Below, in pieces: positions 33,801-40,848 of a stretch of DNA of 64,000 bases. A program made the translations under genes and the position numbers. How positions within the stretch are numbered: the first letter of the stretch is position 1; each line of letters opens with the position of its first letter. The notes under the pieces are model-generated. The model was not told the origin of the DNA. It searched no databases and saw only the letters and a list, made by a program, of their open reading frames with translations. The stretch is from Archangium lansingense. GTDB lineage: Bacteria > Myxococcota > Myxococcia > Myxococcales > Myxococcaceae. The stretch is taken from the NCBI RefSeq assembly GCF_026626635.1, contig NZ_JAPNKA010000001.1, positions 10,152,501-10,216,500 of the forward strand, given 5' to 3'.

Positions 33801-34525
33801 TCCGGGTCGGGAACCCGGATGATGCAGGGCCCTCCCGAGTCCCCCGAATAGAGCATGTTGGCGTGCGGCGCGAGGAGGACCCGGTTCGGATAACTGGAGG
33901 ACGCCTCCGTCTTCAACGTCGTCTTCCGGAGGATCCCCTGCCCCGCCACACCGGTACCTGAATCATCATTCTTTCCATAGCCAAAGCACTCGACGGATTC
34001 ACCGATCATGTCGGCGACCTTCTTGGGATACAGGCTCCTCCGGTAGCCCTTCGACACCAACTGGCCGCTCGCGTTCATGATGGCGAAGGGAGCGTCCACC
34101 GTCACGAGCGTGGCATCCTCGAACACGCCAGGGGAAAGCTCGAGATCCCTGGCGGAGCTCACCTTTCGCTCCTGGACCGAGCCATCGGCGGGAAGCATCT
34201 GGTCGTTGAGGTTGCCCATGTAGACCTTCACGGTCTGGGCCGGCCAGACCTGCGAGACACCACAGTGTCTCGAGGTGAGGAAGGTCGTATTCGTCAGCAT
34301 CACGCCGCTGCAGAACCGCGAGGCGGAGAAGGCGACGACTCCGGAGTGACTTGCATCCGGAACGGCGCTCGCGCCCCCGAGGATGGGACTGCGACCCTCC
34401 CCCAATTCAGTGCCCGAGCGGCTCCCCGGCCCGGACTGCTCGGAGTTGCCGCAGGCGGCTGTCAGGACTGCACACAATACTGCGCCCGCCACCCCTCGGT
34501 GGACAGACCTTTTCATGATTCGCAT
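30890..34525 (-). CDS. Secreted trypsin-fold lipoprotein with LGFP and FG-GAP repeats
   Basis: 1211 residues. Lipoprotein signal with lipobox LTAAC (Cys25). An S1-type protease domain (about 45-310) has His87 in LTSRHCG, Asp137 in EDATL and Ser230 in SGDSGGPC, so the triad is intact. After a linker, about eight LGFP-type repeats (residues roughly 430-860; pattern GGxxxxLGYPI...FxxGxIYW) and five FG-GAP/VCBS-like calcium-binding repeats (YFVMDYDGDGDDDLVARDS) follow. The tail is Cys-rich (CDSNPSLCEDPCD). Two adjacent FG-GAP units are almost identical in DNA. Start chosen at ATG 34525 with GGGAGAAG upstream; 41 further in-frame codons upstream are rejected. Probable role: surface-anchored protease binding polysaccharide or prey surface. 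Confidence 0.88.
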   Translation of the reverse strand: MRIMKRSVHRGVAGAVLCAVLTAACGNSEQSGPGSRSGTELGEGRSPILGGASAVPDASHSGVVAFSASRFCSGVMLTNTTFLTSRHCGVSQVWPAQTVKVYMGNLNDQMLPADGSVQERKVSSARDLELSPGVFEDATLVTVDAPFAIMNASGQLVSKGYRRSLYPKKVADMIGESVECFGYGKNDDSGTGVAGQGILRKTTLKTEASSSYPNRVLLAPHANMLYSGDSGGPCIIRVPDPDCAGGCLTGITDSVGYEPGPPKKYFAYQIAAETLRGWVASSVSGLQPGNTSSTNKDKKLEGTADAPDGGSSGLMALLAASSATVEFWAGGSLMGTAVANLPTSTGRNNGFEFEIPAAYQTGYRLEVKIVVRDEANQLLLHLAGSPMTIISGTPQGTDIIQRKYESLQDARGPLGSPLPSPQGDEREAPDGEGRLRHFTSGAIYWKSRAEQPAFAVHGAIYSRYESMGGVQSRLGWPIADVQADTRGGAVGRFQNGRLYHHPSTGTFAIYSERILSTYQQHGEGGSSEGYPIADEVTDSKGGGLVHMQNGVLLYKLGATNAYVSRGAIFQRWSSDGAENGRLGYPIAVEGSITSPSGTLFQEFENGFLIHHTQVGVRAIYTKAIHRAWGTSRATFDAGLPIADERAAANGGAMVEYQNGAFYWHSLTGAVAVKNGSIRQHWDQRGAEGGVLGYPEQSSSNVGNGYTYQSFRGGAIYSSDATGPISLINSIEIHYEYLRGRNGGLGYPVSNVMTFGGGEYVRFTGGAISWHPLLGAFEVHGDIYAKYKAMGEWQGLLGLPVSDEEYDSSTGGQLSKFLFGTIHWIPGKATEVLGPYVTGHRFFPMDYDGDGDDDLVVRGPHGQFMAFRSEGGQLSFAGILVNTSWTDYWGWNAGHRYFVMDYDGDGDDDLVGRDSYGVFSALRSDRTQFVMTGALFINPGMGDDQTGWNAGHRYFVMDYDGDGDDDLVARDSYGHFTAIRSERTHFVGTPALYINTGMKDADGWNAGHRYFVMDYDGDGDDDLVARDSYGHFTAIRSERTHFVGTPALYINTGMKDTDGWNEGNRYYVMDFDGDHDDDLLVRDAAGTFSLLRAEGNALVHRGVVLNTPYTDALNWGSGHRFFVMDFDKDGDDDLVGRTSNGALIGFRSDRTALVETGLLLNTPMVDGPSIPPPPNPCDSNPSLCEDPCDTNPGLCEPDLCELRPWLCDPESP

Positions 34526-34617
34526 CTGGATTCTTCTCCCGAGAATGAATGCGCTGCGCCATATACCCGAGAGCCTGTGACCAGGGCGTGACGAAGGCAC
34601 GGTGGGCGCGAGGGCCC

Positions 34618-34983
34618 ATGATGCAGAAAACGAGCTTCTTGCCGTCATCCTCGATGATGGTGACCTCGCGGGTGACCTTTACCGGCGCGCCCAACATCTC
34701 GAAGGGCGCGATGACGGGCTTGAACGTCGAGTCAGCCCTGGTCATCGACGGGCCTCAAGTCGGGTACTTGTTCAAGCAGTACCATGGGCTGCTGATGGGC
34801 GACCCCACCAAGTAAGCCCTCCGCAACTTCGGTAAGGGAGTGACCGCACTCAACTCGAGCGGCGGTCCGGTGCGCATCGCGTTCGCGCCCTTTCAGAACG
34901 TCGCGGACTTCGTGGCGGCGGAGATCGCCGGCCCAGCCTTGGTTGGCTCTTACGACGACACCTTCCAGGCACTTGCCGCTCCC
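34618..34983 (+). pseudogene. Phospholipase D-like gene fragment
   Basis: The frame reads VTFTGAPNISKGAMTGLNVE, then SALVIDGPQVGYLFKQYHG, a TAA at 34813-34815, and in the same frame ALRNFGKGVTALNSSGG and RIAFAPFQNVADFVAAEIAG. This resembles the second HKD region of phospholipase D family proteins (GSPN...N.E.ALVI) followed by a third repeat start. The 5' part is absent and the 3' end runs into an IS91 remnant. The opposite strand also has an open frame here, but it does not look more protein-like. Identification is by pattern only. Confidence 0.45.
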
Positions 34984-35229
34984 ACGCGCAGAGCGGTGCT
35001 GGGGCGGCTGGGCAGAGGTCCTGCTGGAGTATGGGCGGGAGAGGAGCCCTGTTGCGGGCGAGGGCCGGGGTAGGAGGGCAGCTCGACACTCCATGGACAG
35101 TGCAGGAGGGGTCCCCATGGGGGACTGCACGTCGTGCTCCAGGCGCACCTCTCCCCTGCTCGGACACTGGCCCGGCGTGCTGCTCGGAATCCGGATGTGA
35201 GGACGTCGCGGCCTACTGCGCCGGGCCGG

Positions 35230-35574
35230 TGGAGACGCGGTGCAGCCCCATGGGGCACACGCCGACCCAGTGGCCTCCCCAGGGGGAGGCCGCAGGGGCG
35301 TGGGCGTCTTTGGCTCCGTGACTGCTCGAGGCTCAACACCACTCTCTCTGGGGTGGCCCCTGCTCTGCAGACTGCTGAGCAGGCCGCGTGGGCCGTGACA
35401 GGTGCTCCACAATGGCTCGCACTGCGTTGGGGGCCGTCAGCTATGCCTGCACCCTTCTGCGGCCTCCACACCCAGAGCAGGCGAAGACATCCTGCGCGAA
35501 CATCCGGCGCAGCAGCCCCACCCAATCCCATCGCGGCGTGCGCTCCTTCCTCGACTCCACCATCCCAGCCAGAG
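35230..35574 (-). mobile_element. Decayed IS91-like element, copy 2
   Basis: Diverged copy of the element at 2255-2600, collinear over about 340 bases and cut off at 35574 by the IS1182 insertion. No continuation is evident on the far side of IS1182. Weak similarity to the same element may continue upstream to about 34990. Confidence 0.6.
35441..35574 (-). pseudogene. IS91-type transposase C-terminal fragment
   Basis: Encodes ESRKERTPRWDWVGLLRRMF and AQDVFACSGCGGRRRV, matching the zinc-ribbon-like C-terminal part of the transposase remnant at 2365-3073 (RWDWAGLLRRTFALDVLAC). Only this piece survives, interrupted at one end by the IS1182 inverted repeat and at the other by a frameshift and stop. 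Confidence 0.65.
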
Positions 35575-37303
35575 CTAGGAGCTTGTCGGAGAACCCCACC
35601 GTAGAGGGTGGGCCAGGAGGGTGATGCCCCAGGTGGTTCTTCAGAGGGAAGGAGAGTTCTGGTTGAAGGTGGAGGGTGAGCGCCACCACGACGAAGAAGC
35701 CGGAGCAGGCCGACCTGTTGAAAGTAGCCGCCAGCGAGAAGCCGGAGCGGGAGGAGGCGAAGAGCTCCGCCCGCTTCACCTCGCCGAGGCCGTTCCGGGA
35801 ATGGCAACCGGAGCAGGGGCAGCTGCTGCCGCAGTACGCGCGGGAAGTGCTGGGAGAGGGGCACCTGGCGTGCTTCTTCGTCGACTTGAGGAAGGCGCTC
35901 GATTTCAGCCCGATTCTGAGCGCGTACACGAAGGAGTGCGGCCAGCCGGCCTACCACCCGGTGATGATGGCGCTGCTGCTCATGTACGCGTACGCGCGAG
36001 GCATTACGAGCAGCCGGGAGATTGAGCGGAGGTGTGAGACGGACCTCGCCTTCCGCTACCTGACGGGAGGAGAGAGGCCGGACCACGACACGGTGTGCAC
36101 TTTCCGGGTGCGGCATCTGGAAGCCTTCCGGGCGCTCTTCGTGGACACGCTGAGGCTGGCGCGCAGCTCGGGGCTCAAGAAGCTTGGGCACCTGTCGGTG
36201 GACGGCACGAAGGTGAAGGCCAACGCCAGCAAGCACAAGGCCATGAGCTACGGACGGATGGAGGAGTGCATGAAGAAGCTGGACGAGCAGATTGACAGGC
36301 TGTTGGAAGAGGCCGCGGCGCTGGATGCCGAGGAGAACAAGCGCTACGGCAAGGGGCGGCGCGGAGATGAGCTGCCCGAGGAGCTGAAGGACCCCAAGAA
36401 GCGCGCCGAGCGACTGCGGGAGGCGGCGCGTCAACTGGAGGCGGAGAAGAAGCTCGAGCTGGCGGTGGAGAAGGAGAAGCGACGAGAGAAGATTGGCAAG
36501 GCCAAGGAGGACTTGGAGAAGGAGGCCAGGGAGAAAGCCGAGGCCAGGGGCGAGAGGCCGGAGGAGGCGAAACCTTCCGAGAAGGCGCAGCGCAACTTCA
36601 CCGACCCGGAGTCACGAATCATGCCCAGGGGAGGCACCTTCCAGCAGTCCTACAACGCGCAGGTGGCGGTGGACGCGGACACGCAGCTGATAGTGGCGCA
36701 GGAGGTGGGGCAGAGCAGCAGCGATGCACGCCAGCTGTCCCCCATGGTGGAGCAGGTAGAGGCCAACACGGAGTTGGTGCCCGAGGAGCTGAGCGCGGAT
36801 TCGGGCTACCTGTGCCAGCAGGACATTGAGAAGGTAGAGGCCAAGGGCGTGGAGTGCTTCATCGCCACCGGGCGCGACAAGCATGGGGAGGAGGCACCGC
36901 CGGCCCCAAGAGGGCGACGGCCGGCGGGCATGAGTTTCAAGGAGCGGATGAAGCGCAAGCTCTCGACGAAGCGGGGGCGCAAGGCATACGCGCGGCGCAA
37001 GGTGACGGCTGAGCCAGTGATTGGACAGGTAAAGAACGGAGTGCTGCCACGCTTCTCGCTGCGGGGCCTCACCAAGGTGCAAGGGGAATTCTCGCTGGCG
37101 TGCGCCGTCCACAACCTCAAGAAGCTGTGGAAGCAGGGCTGGGAGCTTCCCAGCCTTGCCGCGCAGGCCGCGTAGCGGCGAGGTCGCTGCGAGGCGGGCG
37201 ACCATGGGCCACATCGGCCACGCCCCCAGTACCCGCCTGTGGTGCCATATGGTGTCTGCTATGCGCTACCGCACCGCTGGCTGATTCGCCGACAAGCTCC
37301 TAG
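35575..37303 (+). mobile_element. IS1182-family insertion sequence
   Basis: 1729 bp. Left end CTAGGAGCTTGTCGGAGAA (35575-35593), right end TTCGCCGACAAGCTCCTAG (37285-37303), inverted repeats with one mismatch. CTAG at both extremities may be a palindromic 4-bp target duplication. It is inserted in the IS91 remnant and ends 25 bases before the ATG of the TIGR02270 gene. Confidence 0.82.
35676..37175 (+). CDS. IS1182-family DDE transposase
   Basis: 499 residues. N-terminal DUF772-like domain: YHPVMMALLLMYAYARGITS, SSREIERRCETDLAFRYL, RPDHDTVCTFRVRHLEAF. The DDE core starts HLSVDGTKVKANASKHKAMS (first Asp), has a long charged coiled-coil insertion (about residues 200-300), then YNAQVAVDADTQLIVAQEV, ELSADSGYLCQ and AEPVIGQVKNGVLPRFSLRG (final Glu). 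All features of the family are in one open frame, so it is probably functional. The start is a GTG. Confidence 0.93.
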   Translation: MSATTTKKPEQADLLKVAASEKPEREEAKSSARFTSPRPFREWQPEQGQLLPQYAREVLGEGHLACFFVDLRKALDFSPILSAYTKECGQPAYHPVMMALLLMYAYARGITSSREIERRCETDLAFRYLTGGERPDHDTVCTFRVRHLEAFRALFVDTLRLARSSGLKKLGHLSVDGTKVKANASKHKAMSYGRMEECMKKLDEQIDRLLEEAAALDAEENKRYGKGRRGDELPEELKDPKKRAERLREAARQLEAEKKLELAVEKEKRREKIGKAKEDLEKEAREKAEARGERPEEAKPSEKAQRNFTDPESRIMPRGGTFQQSYNAQVAVDADTQLIVAQEVGQSSSDARQLSPMVEQVEANTELVPEELSADSGYLCQQDIEKVEAKGVECFIATGRDKHGEEAPPAPRGRRPAGMSFKERMKRKLSTKRGRKAYARRKVTAEPVIGQVKNGVLPRFSLRGLTKVQGEFSLACAVHNLKKLWKQGWELPSLAAQAA

Positions 37304-37328
37304 GCTGGGCGGGCACGTGGAGGCGCAC

Positions 37329-38633
37329 ATGGCGCTGCGGATGATGGATATCTACGAAGAGCACCTGGACGAGGCCGCCTTTCTCTGGAGCCAGTGGGAG
37401 CGGGCGCTGGCGGCTCCAGACCACGACCTAGAAGATACGGCGGCGTTGGAAGAGCGGTTGTTGGCGCACCTGGATGGGCTGGTGATTGGGGGTGCTCCCG
37501 TGGCGCGGGAGCTACTGATGCCGGCGCTGGGCTCGGAGGACCCGCCGCGTATCGCTTCTGCCTTCTGGGCTCAGGTGGAGGCGCCCGAGGGGATGTCGTT
37601 GGAAGAGACGGTGAACCTCCTGGTGGCTGCGCCCCCGAAACTGCTGCCCTCGTTGCAGCGTGCACTGGAATTGAGCGGACGGCAGGAACTGGGGGGCGCG
37701 CTACTGCCGCTGCTGCGGCGGACGGAGCCCGTCTTTCCTGCGCTGGCGCTCCATGTGCTCGCCTTCCGGGGAGAGGCGGGAAGTGAGGCGTCGATGGAGT
37801 GGCTGCGGCATGCGGATGGCTCGGTGGTCGCCGCGGCGCTTCGAGGCATGCGCCCTCTTCCCCGGGAGATGGACTCGTTGACGCTGTCCCGGCTCCTGGC
37901 CGACCCACGTCCTGGAGTGGCGGAGGCTGCCCTGGAGGCCGGGCTGGTCGCCGGGGCGCGTGTGGCATGGAATGCGTGCTGTCAGGCCGTGGAGGGCCGC
38001 ACCGGCGCTGGCCGGCTGCCGCTGGCATTGCTGGCGGTGGGGGGAGAGGAGGGGAATCTCAAACCGCTCCTGGAGCGTGCCGGGTCGGAGGAACTGCGCG
38101 CGGATGCAATCTGGGCGCTGGGCTTCAGCGGCCGGGTGGCAGCCGCGGAGGCCTGCCTGGAACTGATGGGGGCGGAACCCATGGCGCCCCTGGCGGGTGA
38201 GGCCTTCTGTGCCATTACCGGGCTGAGGCTGGAGGGGCCGTACGTTCTGCCGAGAATGGAGGAAGAGGCCGCGCTGCCCCCACTGGAGGAGGAGCTCGAT
38301 CAGGACCTGGAGCTTCGGCCGGAGAGTGCCCTGCCCATGCCGGATCGCCAGGCAATGGCCGCCTGGTGGATGAGGATGCGGAAGGACTTCGCTCGCGGCA
38401 CCCGTTACCTGCGGGGGCGCGTGTTCAACAACGAAGGGCTGCTGGAAGAACTCGAGCGGGGGCCCATGCGGCGCAGGCACGTGCACGCACTGGAGCTGGC
38501 GATTCGCAGCCGAGGGGCGTGCCTGCTCCAGACTCGCGCCTTCGCCCAGAGACAGCGTACGGAACTGCGAAAGGCCCGTGCGGAGCAGGCGCGCCTGTCC
38601 GCAACTCCGTTTGCGCGCATTTTCGGTGGGTGA
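37329..38633 (+). CDS. TIGR02270 family protein
   Basis: 434 residues. The start MALRMMDIYEEHLDEAAFLW and the segment LEERLLAHLDGLVIGG match the N-terminus of the TIGR02270 family. The rest is a chain of HEAT-like helical repeats (LSRLLADPRPGVAEAALEAG, ELRADAIWALGFSGRVAAAE). The C-terminus is arginine-rich (TRAFAQRQRTEL). In myxobacteria and vibrios these genes sit near type VI secretion clusters; the function is unproven. The IS1182 element ends 25 bases upstream, so the native promoter has been replaced or is supplied by the IS. The reading frame continues into IS sequence, but the chosen ATG restores the family's usual N-terminus. It converges on the immunity gene, six bases away. Confidence 0.78.
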   Translation: MALRMMDIYEEHLDEAAFLWSQWERALAAPDHDLEDTAALEERLLAHLDGLVIGGAPVARELLMPALGSEDPPRIASAFWAQVEAPEGMSLEETVNLLVAAPPKLLPSLQRALELSGRQELGGALLPLLRRTEPVFPALALHVLAFRGEAGSEASMEWLRHADGSVVAAALRGMRPLPREMDSLTLSRLLADPRPGVAEAALEAGLVAGARVAWNACCQAVEGRTGAGRLPLALLAVGGEEGNLKPLLERAGSEELRADAIWALGFSGRVAAAEACLELMGAEPMAPLAGEAFCAITGLRLEGPYVLPRMEEEAALPPLEEELDQDLELRPESALPMPDRQAMAAWWMRMRKDFARGTRYLRGRVFNNEGLLEELERGPMRRRHVHALELAIRSRGACLLQTRAFAQRQRTELRKARAEQARLSATPFARIFGG

Positions 38634-38639
38634 GCCCGC

Positions 38640-39419
38640 TCACGGCCAGGCCGGGTAGCCATCCTGCGGCATGCGTACGCGTGGATCGAGCAACTCCGGC
38701 GGCAGCATCCGGTGCTCCACCGTGAGCGGCACGCTGCGGCGCCGAGCCACCTGCACCAGTGCCAGGGCCAGGATGTCGATGTCCTCAGCCCCTGGGTCCA
38801 GCTCTTCCTGCTCCTCTGGCGAGAGTTGCTCGAACGATTCCAGGTACTTGCTCAGGGCTTCGTTGAAGGCCGCCGCGTCCCTCTGAACCAATCCTTCGAG
38901 GATGGCAATTTTCTCATCGAATCGGAACTTGCCCGAGCACATGCGTTGGAACTCCTGGAATGCAGTGGAAATGGCCTGCTCGGTACCAGCGGCCAGTGCT
39001 CGCAGCATGTTCGTATAGGTAAAGAACTCCTGTCCTTCAGGGTCGTCTTGTTGCCTGGGCATGAGTGCATCGATCTCGCGAGCGAGATTGAAATTGCCTG
39101 CCGCCATGGCACACAGCAGTGGGCCTTCCGTTTCGGCATTGACGAGATCGCTCTCCACGTCGAATCCCTGATGATAGGCCTTGAGGAGGGTGTGGTACGT
39201 CAGCGCCTCCCGGTGGAGATCCTCGAAGAAGCCATCCACATCCGCTTCCAAAAGGAAGCGGATGATAGCGCGGCCGCGGTACATGTCCACCAGGCACCAG
39301 ATGGAGCCACCGAGATTCTTGCAGGCCGAGTAGGGCCGGGTGATGTCCTCTTTGAGGAAGGTGCGAATGGTGGTGTTGATGCTCAGCAGCGAGTCGTTGA
39401 GCAGCTCTTGATTCGCCAT
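38640..39419 (-). CDS. Imm49-family immunity protein
   Basis: 259 residues of helical repeats without signal peptide. Features fitting Imm49 are GPLLCAMAAGNFNLAREIDA in the centre and the C-terminal block EDIDILALALVQVARRRSVP followed by LPPELLDP. Immunity proteins of this family neutralise polymorphic or T6SS-delivered toxins in the producing cell. It is the last gene of the effector operon and begins 12 bases after the stop of the toxin candidate, the standard position for a cognate antidote. GAGG precedes the ATG. Family assignment is from memory of the motif order and should be verified. Confidence 0.65.
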   Translation of the reverse strand: MANQELLNDSLLSINTTIRTFLKEDITRPYSACKNLGGSIWCLVDMYRGRAIIRFLLEADVDGFFEDLHREALTYHTLLKAYHQGFDVESDLVNAETEGPLLCAMAAGNFNLAREIDALMPRQQDDPEGQEFFTYTNMLRALAAGTEQAISTAFQEFQRMCSGKFRFDEKIAILEGLVQRDAAAFNEALSKYLESFEQLSPEEQEELDPGAEDIDILALALVQVARRRSVPLTVEHRMLPPELLDPRVRMPQDGYPAWP

Positions 39420-39431
39420 GGGATGGAAACC

Positions 39432-40382
39432 TCAGGGAGGGAGGATGATGGAGGATGGCGCAGGCTCTGAATCATGAGAAGCCTGTGTCTGCAACCAATT
39501 GTCGAAGTCTTCTCCCAGCTCGATGAATTCCTGCGGCTCCTGTGGAAATGGCCACTCGATGCTGAGTTCGTTGACAGAAGGGGTTGCGCCCTCGCCCAGG
39601 ACGACCAGGTAGATGCCAGGATAGACAGGTACCTGGGCGGCACCGAAGATGTTGACTACCCGCCTGCCTCGCCTGTTCTTGGCGGCCTGCAGCATTCGGA
39701 CGCTCTGCTCGACACTGGATGCCTTCTGGTCCGTGGTGAGCCCGTCGAGGCCGACCGGTTTCAGCAAGGCTTTCTTGGCACGATCCCGGATCCAGGCCCA
39801 GCTCATCTGCCGGCAGCGCCTGCCATCCGCCTGGTAGCGCCCCATGAGCTGCCAGACGCGCCGCCGATCCTGCTTCCAACTTTCGAACTTGGCCACGTTG
39901 CCAGTGAATTTGGATTCACAGAAGACACAACTCTGGTCCCTGTCGCGCCAGAAGAAACTGTCTACACCGCAGTTTTCGATATCAATTGAGGCCGCGCCTC
40001 GTTGCAGGGTCCGAACGTATTTCGAGGCCAGCTTCGTGAACCCCTCGCCAATGTAGCGCTTTTCAGCCCGCATGACGGAGTAGAGCTCGACCTCGATATT
40101 GGTCAGCTTGCTGGTGTTGTCCCAGACCGTCCATTTGAGCTCCATTTTGCCCGTTCCACTGTTGACGGGCGTTTCCTCGGTCTGGAAGGGCTTGGTCCCG
40201 CTCGGTTTTCCTTGAGGGATGCTGTTCCAAGTGGTCTCGAGGCGGTTGTCGCTGGCCCAGCCCTGCCATGGGTTCACGTGCCCCATCCGCACGATCCGGT
40301 GTTCCGTGGCCTGGGAGCTGGTCCAGTTCGCATAGGAGACGACGATCACCGCCTGATGCGTCTTTTCGGGATTAATTGCCAT
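39432..40382 (-). CDS. Candidate T6SS-delivered toxin, unrecognised
   Basis: 316 residues, no signal peptide, no known domain recognised. The N-terminal third is beta-rich (HQAVIVVSYANWTSSQATEH). The centre has a possible metal site, DQSCVFCESKFTGN, followed by a basic helical region (WKQDRRRVWQLMGRYQADG, WAWIRDRAKKALLKP) that could bind nucleic acid. The end is strand-rich (YPGIYLVVLGEG). The start ATG at 40382 overlaps the last codons of the DUF4150 gene by 11 bases. Placement between a PAAR-like tip protein and an immunity gene identifies it as the effector. Its biochemical activity is unknown; a nuclease is a guess based on the CxxC and basic helices. Confidence 0.6.
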   Translation of the reverse strand: MAINPEKTHQAVIVVSYANWTSSQATEHRIVRMGHVNPWQGWASDNRLETTWNSIPQGKPSGTKPFQTEETPVNSGTGKMELKWTVWDNTSKLTNIEVELYSVMRAEKRYIGEGFTKLASKYVRTLQRGAASIDIENCGVDSFFWRDRDQSCVFCESKFTGNVAKFESWKQDRRRVWQLMGRYQADGRRCRQMSWAWIRDRAKKALLKPVGLDGLTTDQKASSVEQSVRMLQAAKNRRGRRVVNIFGAAQVPVYPGIYLVVLGEGATPSVNELSIEWPFPQEPQEFIELGEDFDNWLQTQASHDSEPAPSSIILPP

Positions 40383-40848
40383 CCTTCCACTCCACGGTGA
40401 GGTTGATCTCCTCCGGATCCAGTTTCGAACTCTGACCCATGGCAACCAGCGGAGGTTGCAGCACGGGTGCGGGTGGAGTGTTCTTGTCGTTGTGCAGCAT
40501 CATGTCGAAGGCGCGAGCCACGTTCTTCCCTTCGAATTTGACGTCGAACGAGTAGTTGATGAACTCTGCCTTGCCCTGGATCTTTCCGGAGGCGACGCCT
40601 TTGTTCGTGCCCGCCTCGTCTCCAGTGCTCGTCTTGAAGTTCGAGTCCTTGACGCACACCGGGTTGCCATCACAAATCACGCTCTTGGTGCCCTTGTCCG
40701 TGTCGGAGGACTTCGCGATGTTGGGATAGGGCACCGGTACGGGGGAAGGAGGGCCCGGCGTCAGACACACATCGGGGAAGGCGATGCTGGTGCCCGAGGA
40801 GTCCTTGTGAACGACAGTCAGTTTATTGACACCTGTCTTGGTGCTCAT
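40372..40848 (-). CDS. DUF4150 (PAAR-like) spike-tip protein
   Basis: 158 residues. The DUF4150 pattern is clear: PDVCLTPGPPSPVPVPYPNI near the N-terminus, KSVICDGNPVCVKDSNF and FMMLHNDKN-type ending with the conserved AFDMMLHNDKNTPP. These proteins cap the VgrG spike of type VI secretion systems and recruit effectors. The start codon overlaps the stop of the ketosynthase-like gene (ATGA), and its own end overlaps the toxin start. No VgrG, Hcp or baseplate gene is in the window, so this is an orphan effector module served by a T6SS elsewhere. Confidence 0.85.
   Translation of the reverse strand: MSTKTGVNKLTVVHKDSSGTSIAFPDVCLTPGPPSPVPVPYPNIAKSSDTDKGTKSVICDGNPVCVKDSNFKTSTGDEAGTNKGVASGKIQGKAEFINYSFDVKFEGKNVARAFDMMLHNDKNTPPAPVLQPPLVAMGQSSKLDPEEINLTVEWKDGN

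Noticed and set aside
31172..33961. 929-residue plus-strand open frame opposite the protease/FG-GAP gene
   Set aside because: Its valine/arginine-rich repeats are the antisense image of the FG-GAP and LGFP repeats.
34407..34745. Minus-strand frame with a DUF1579-like stretch upstream of the protease gene
   Set aside because: Lacks a start with ribosome site and overlaps the protease signal peptide region; the plus-strand phospholipase-D-like reading explains the sequence better, though not conclusively.
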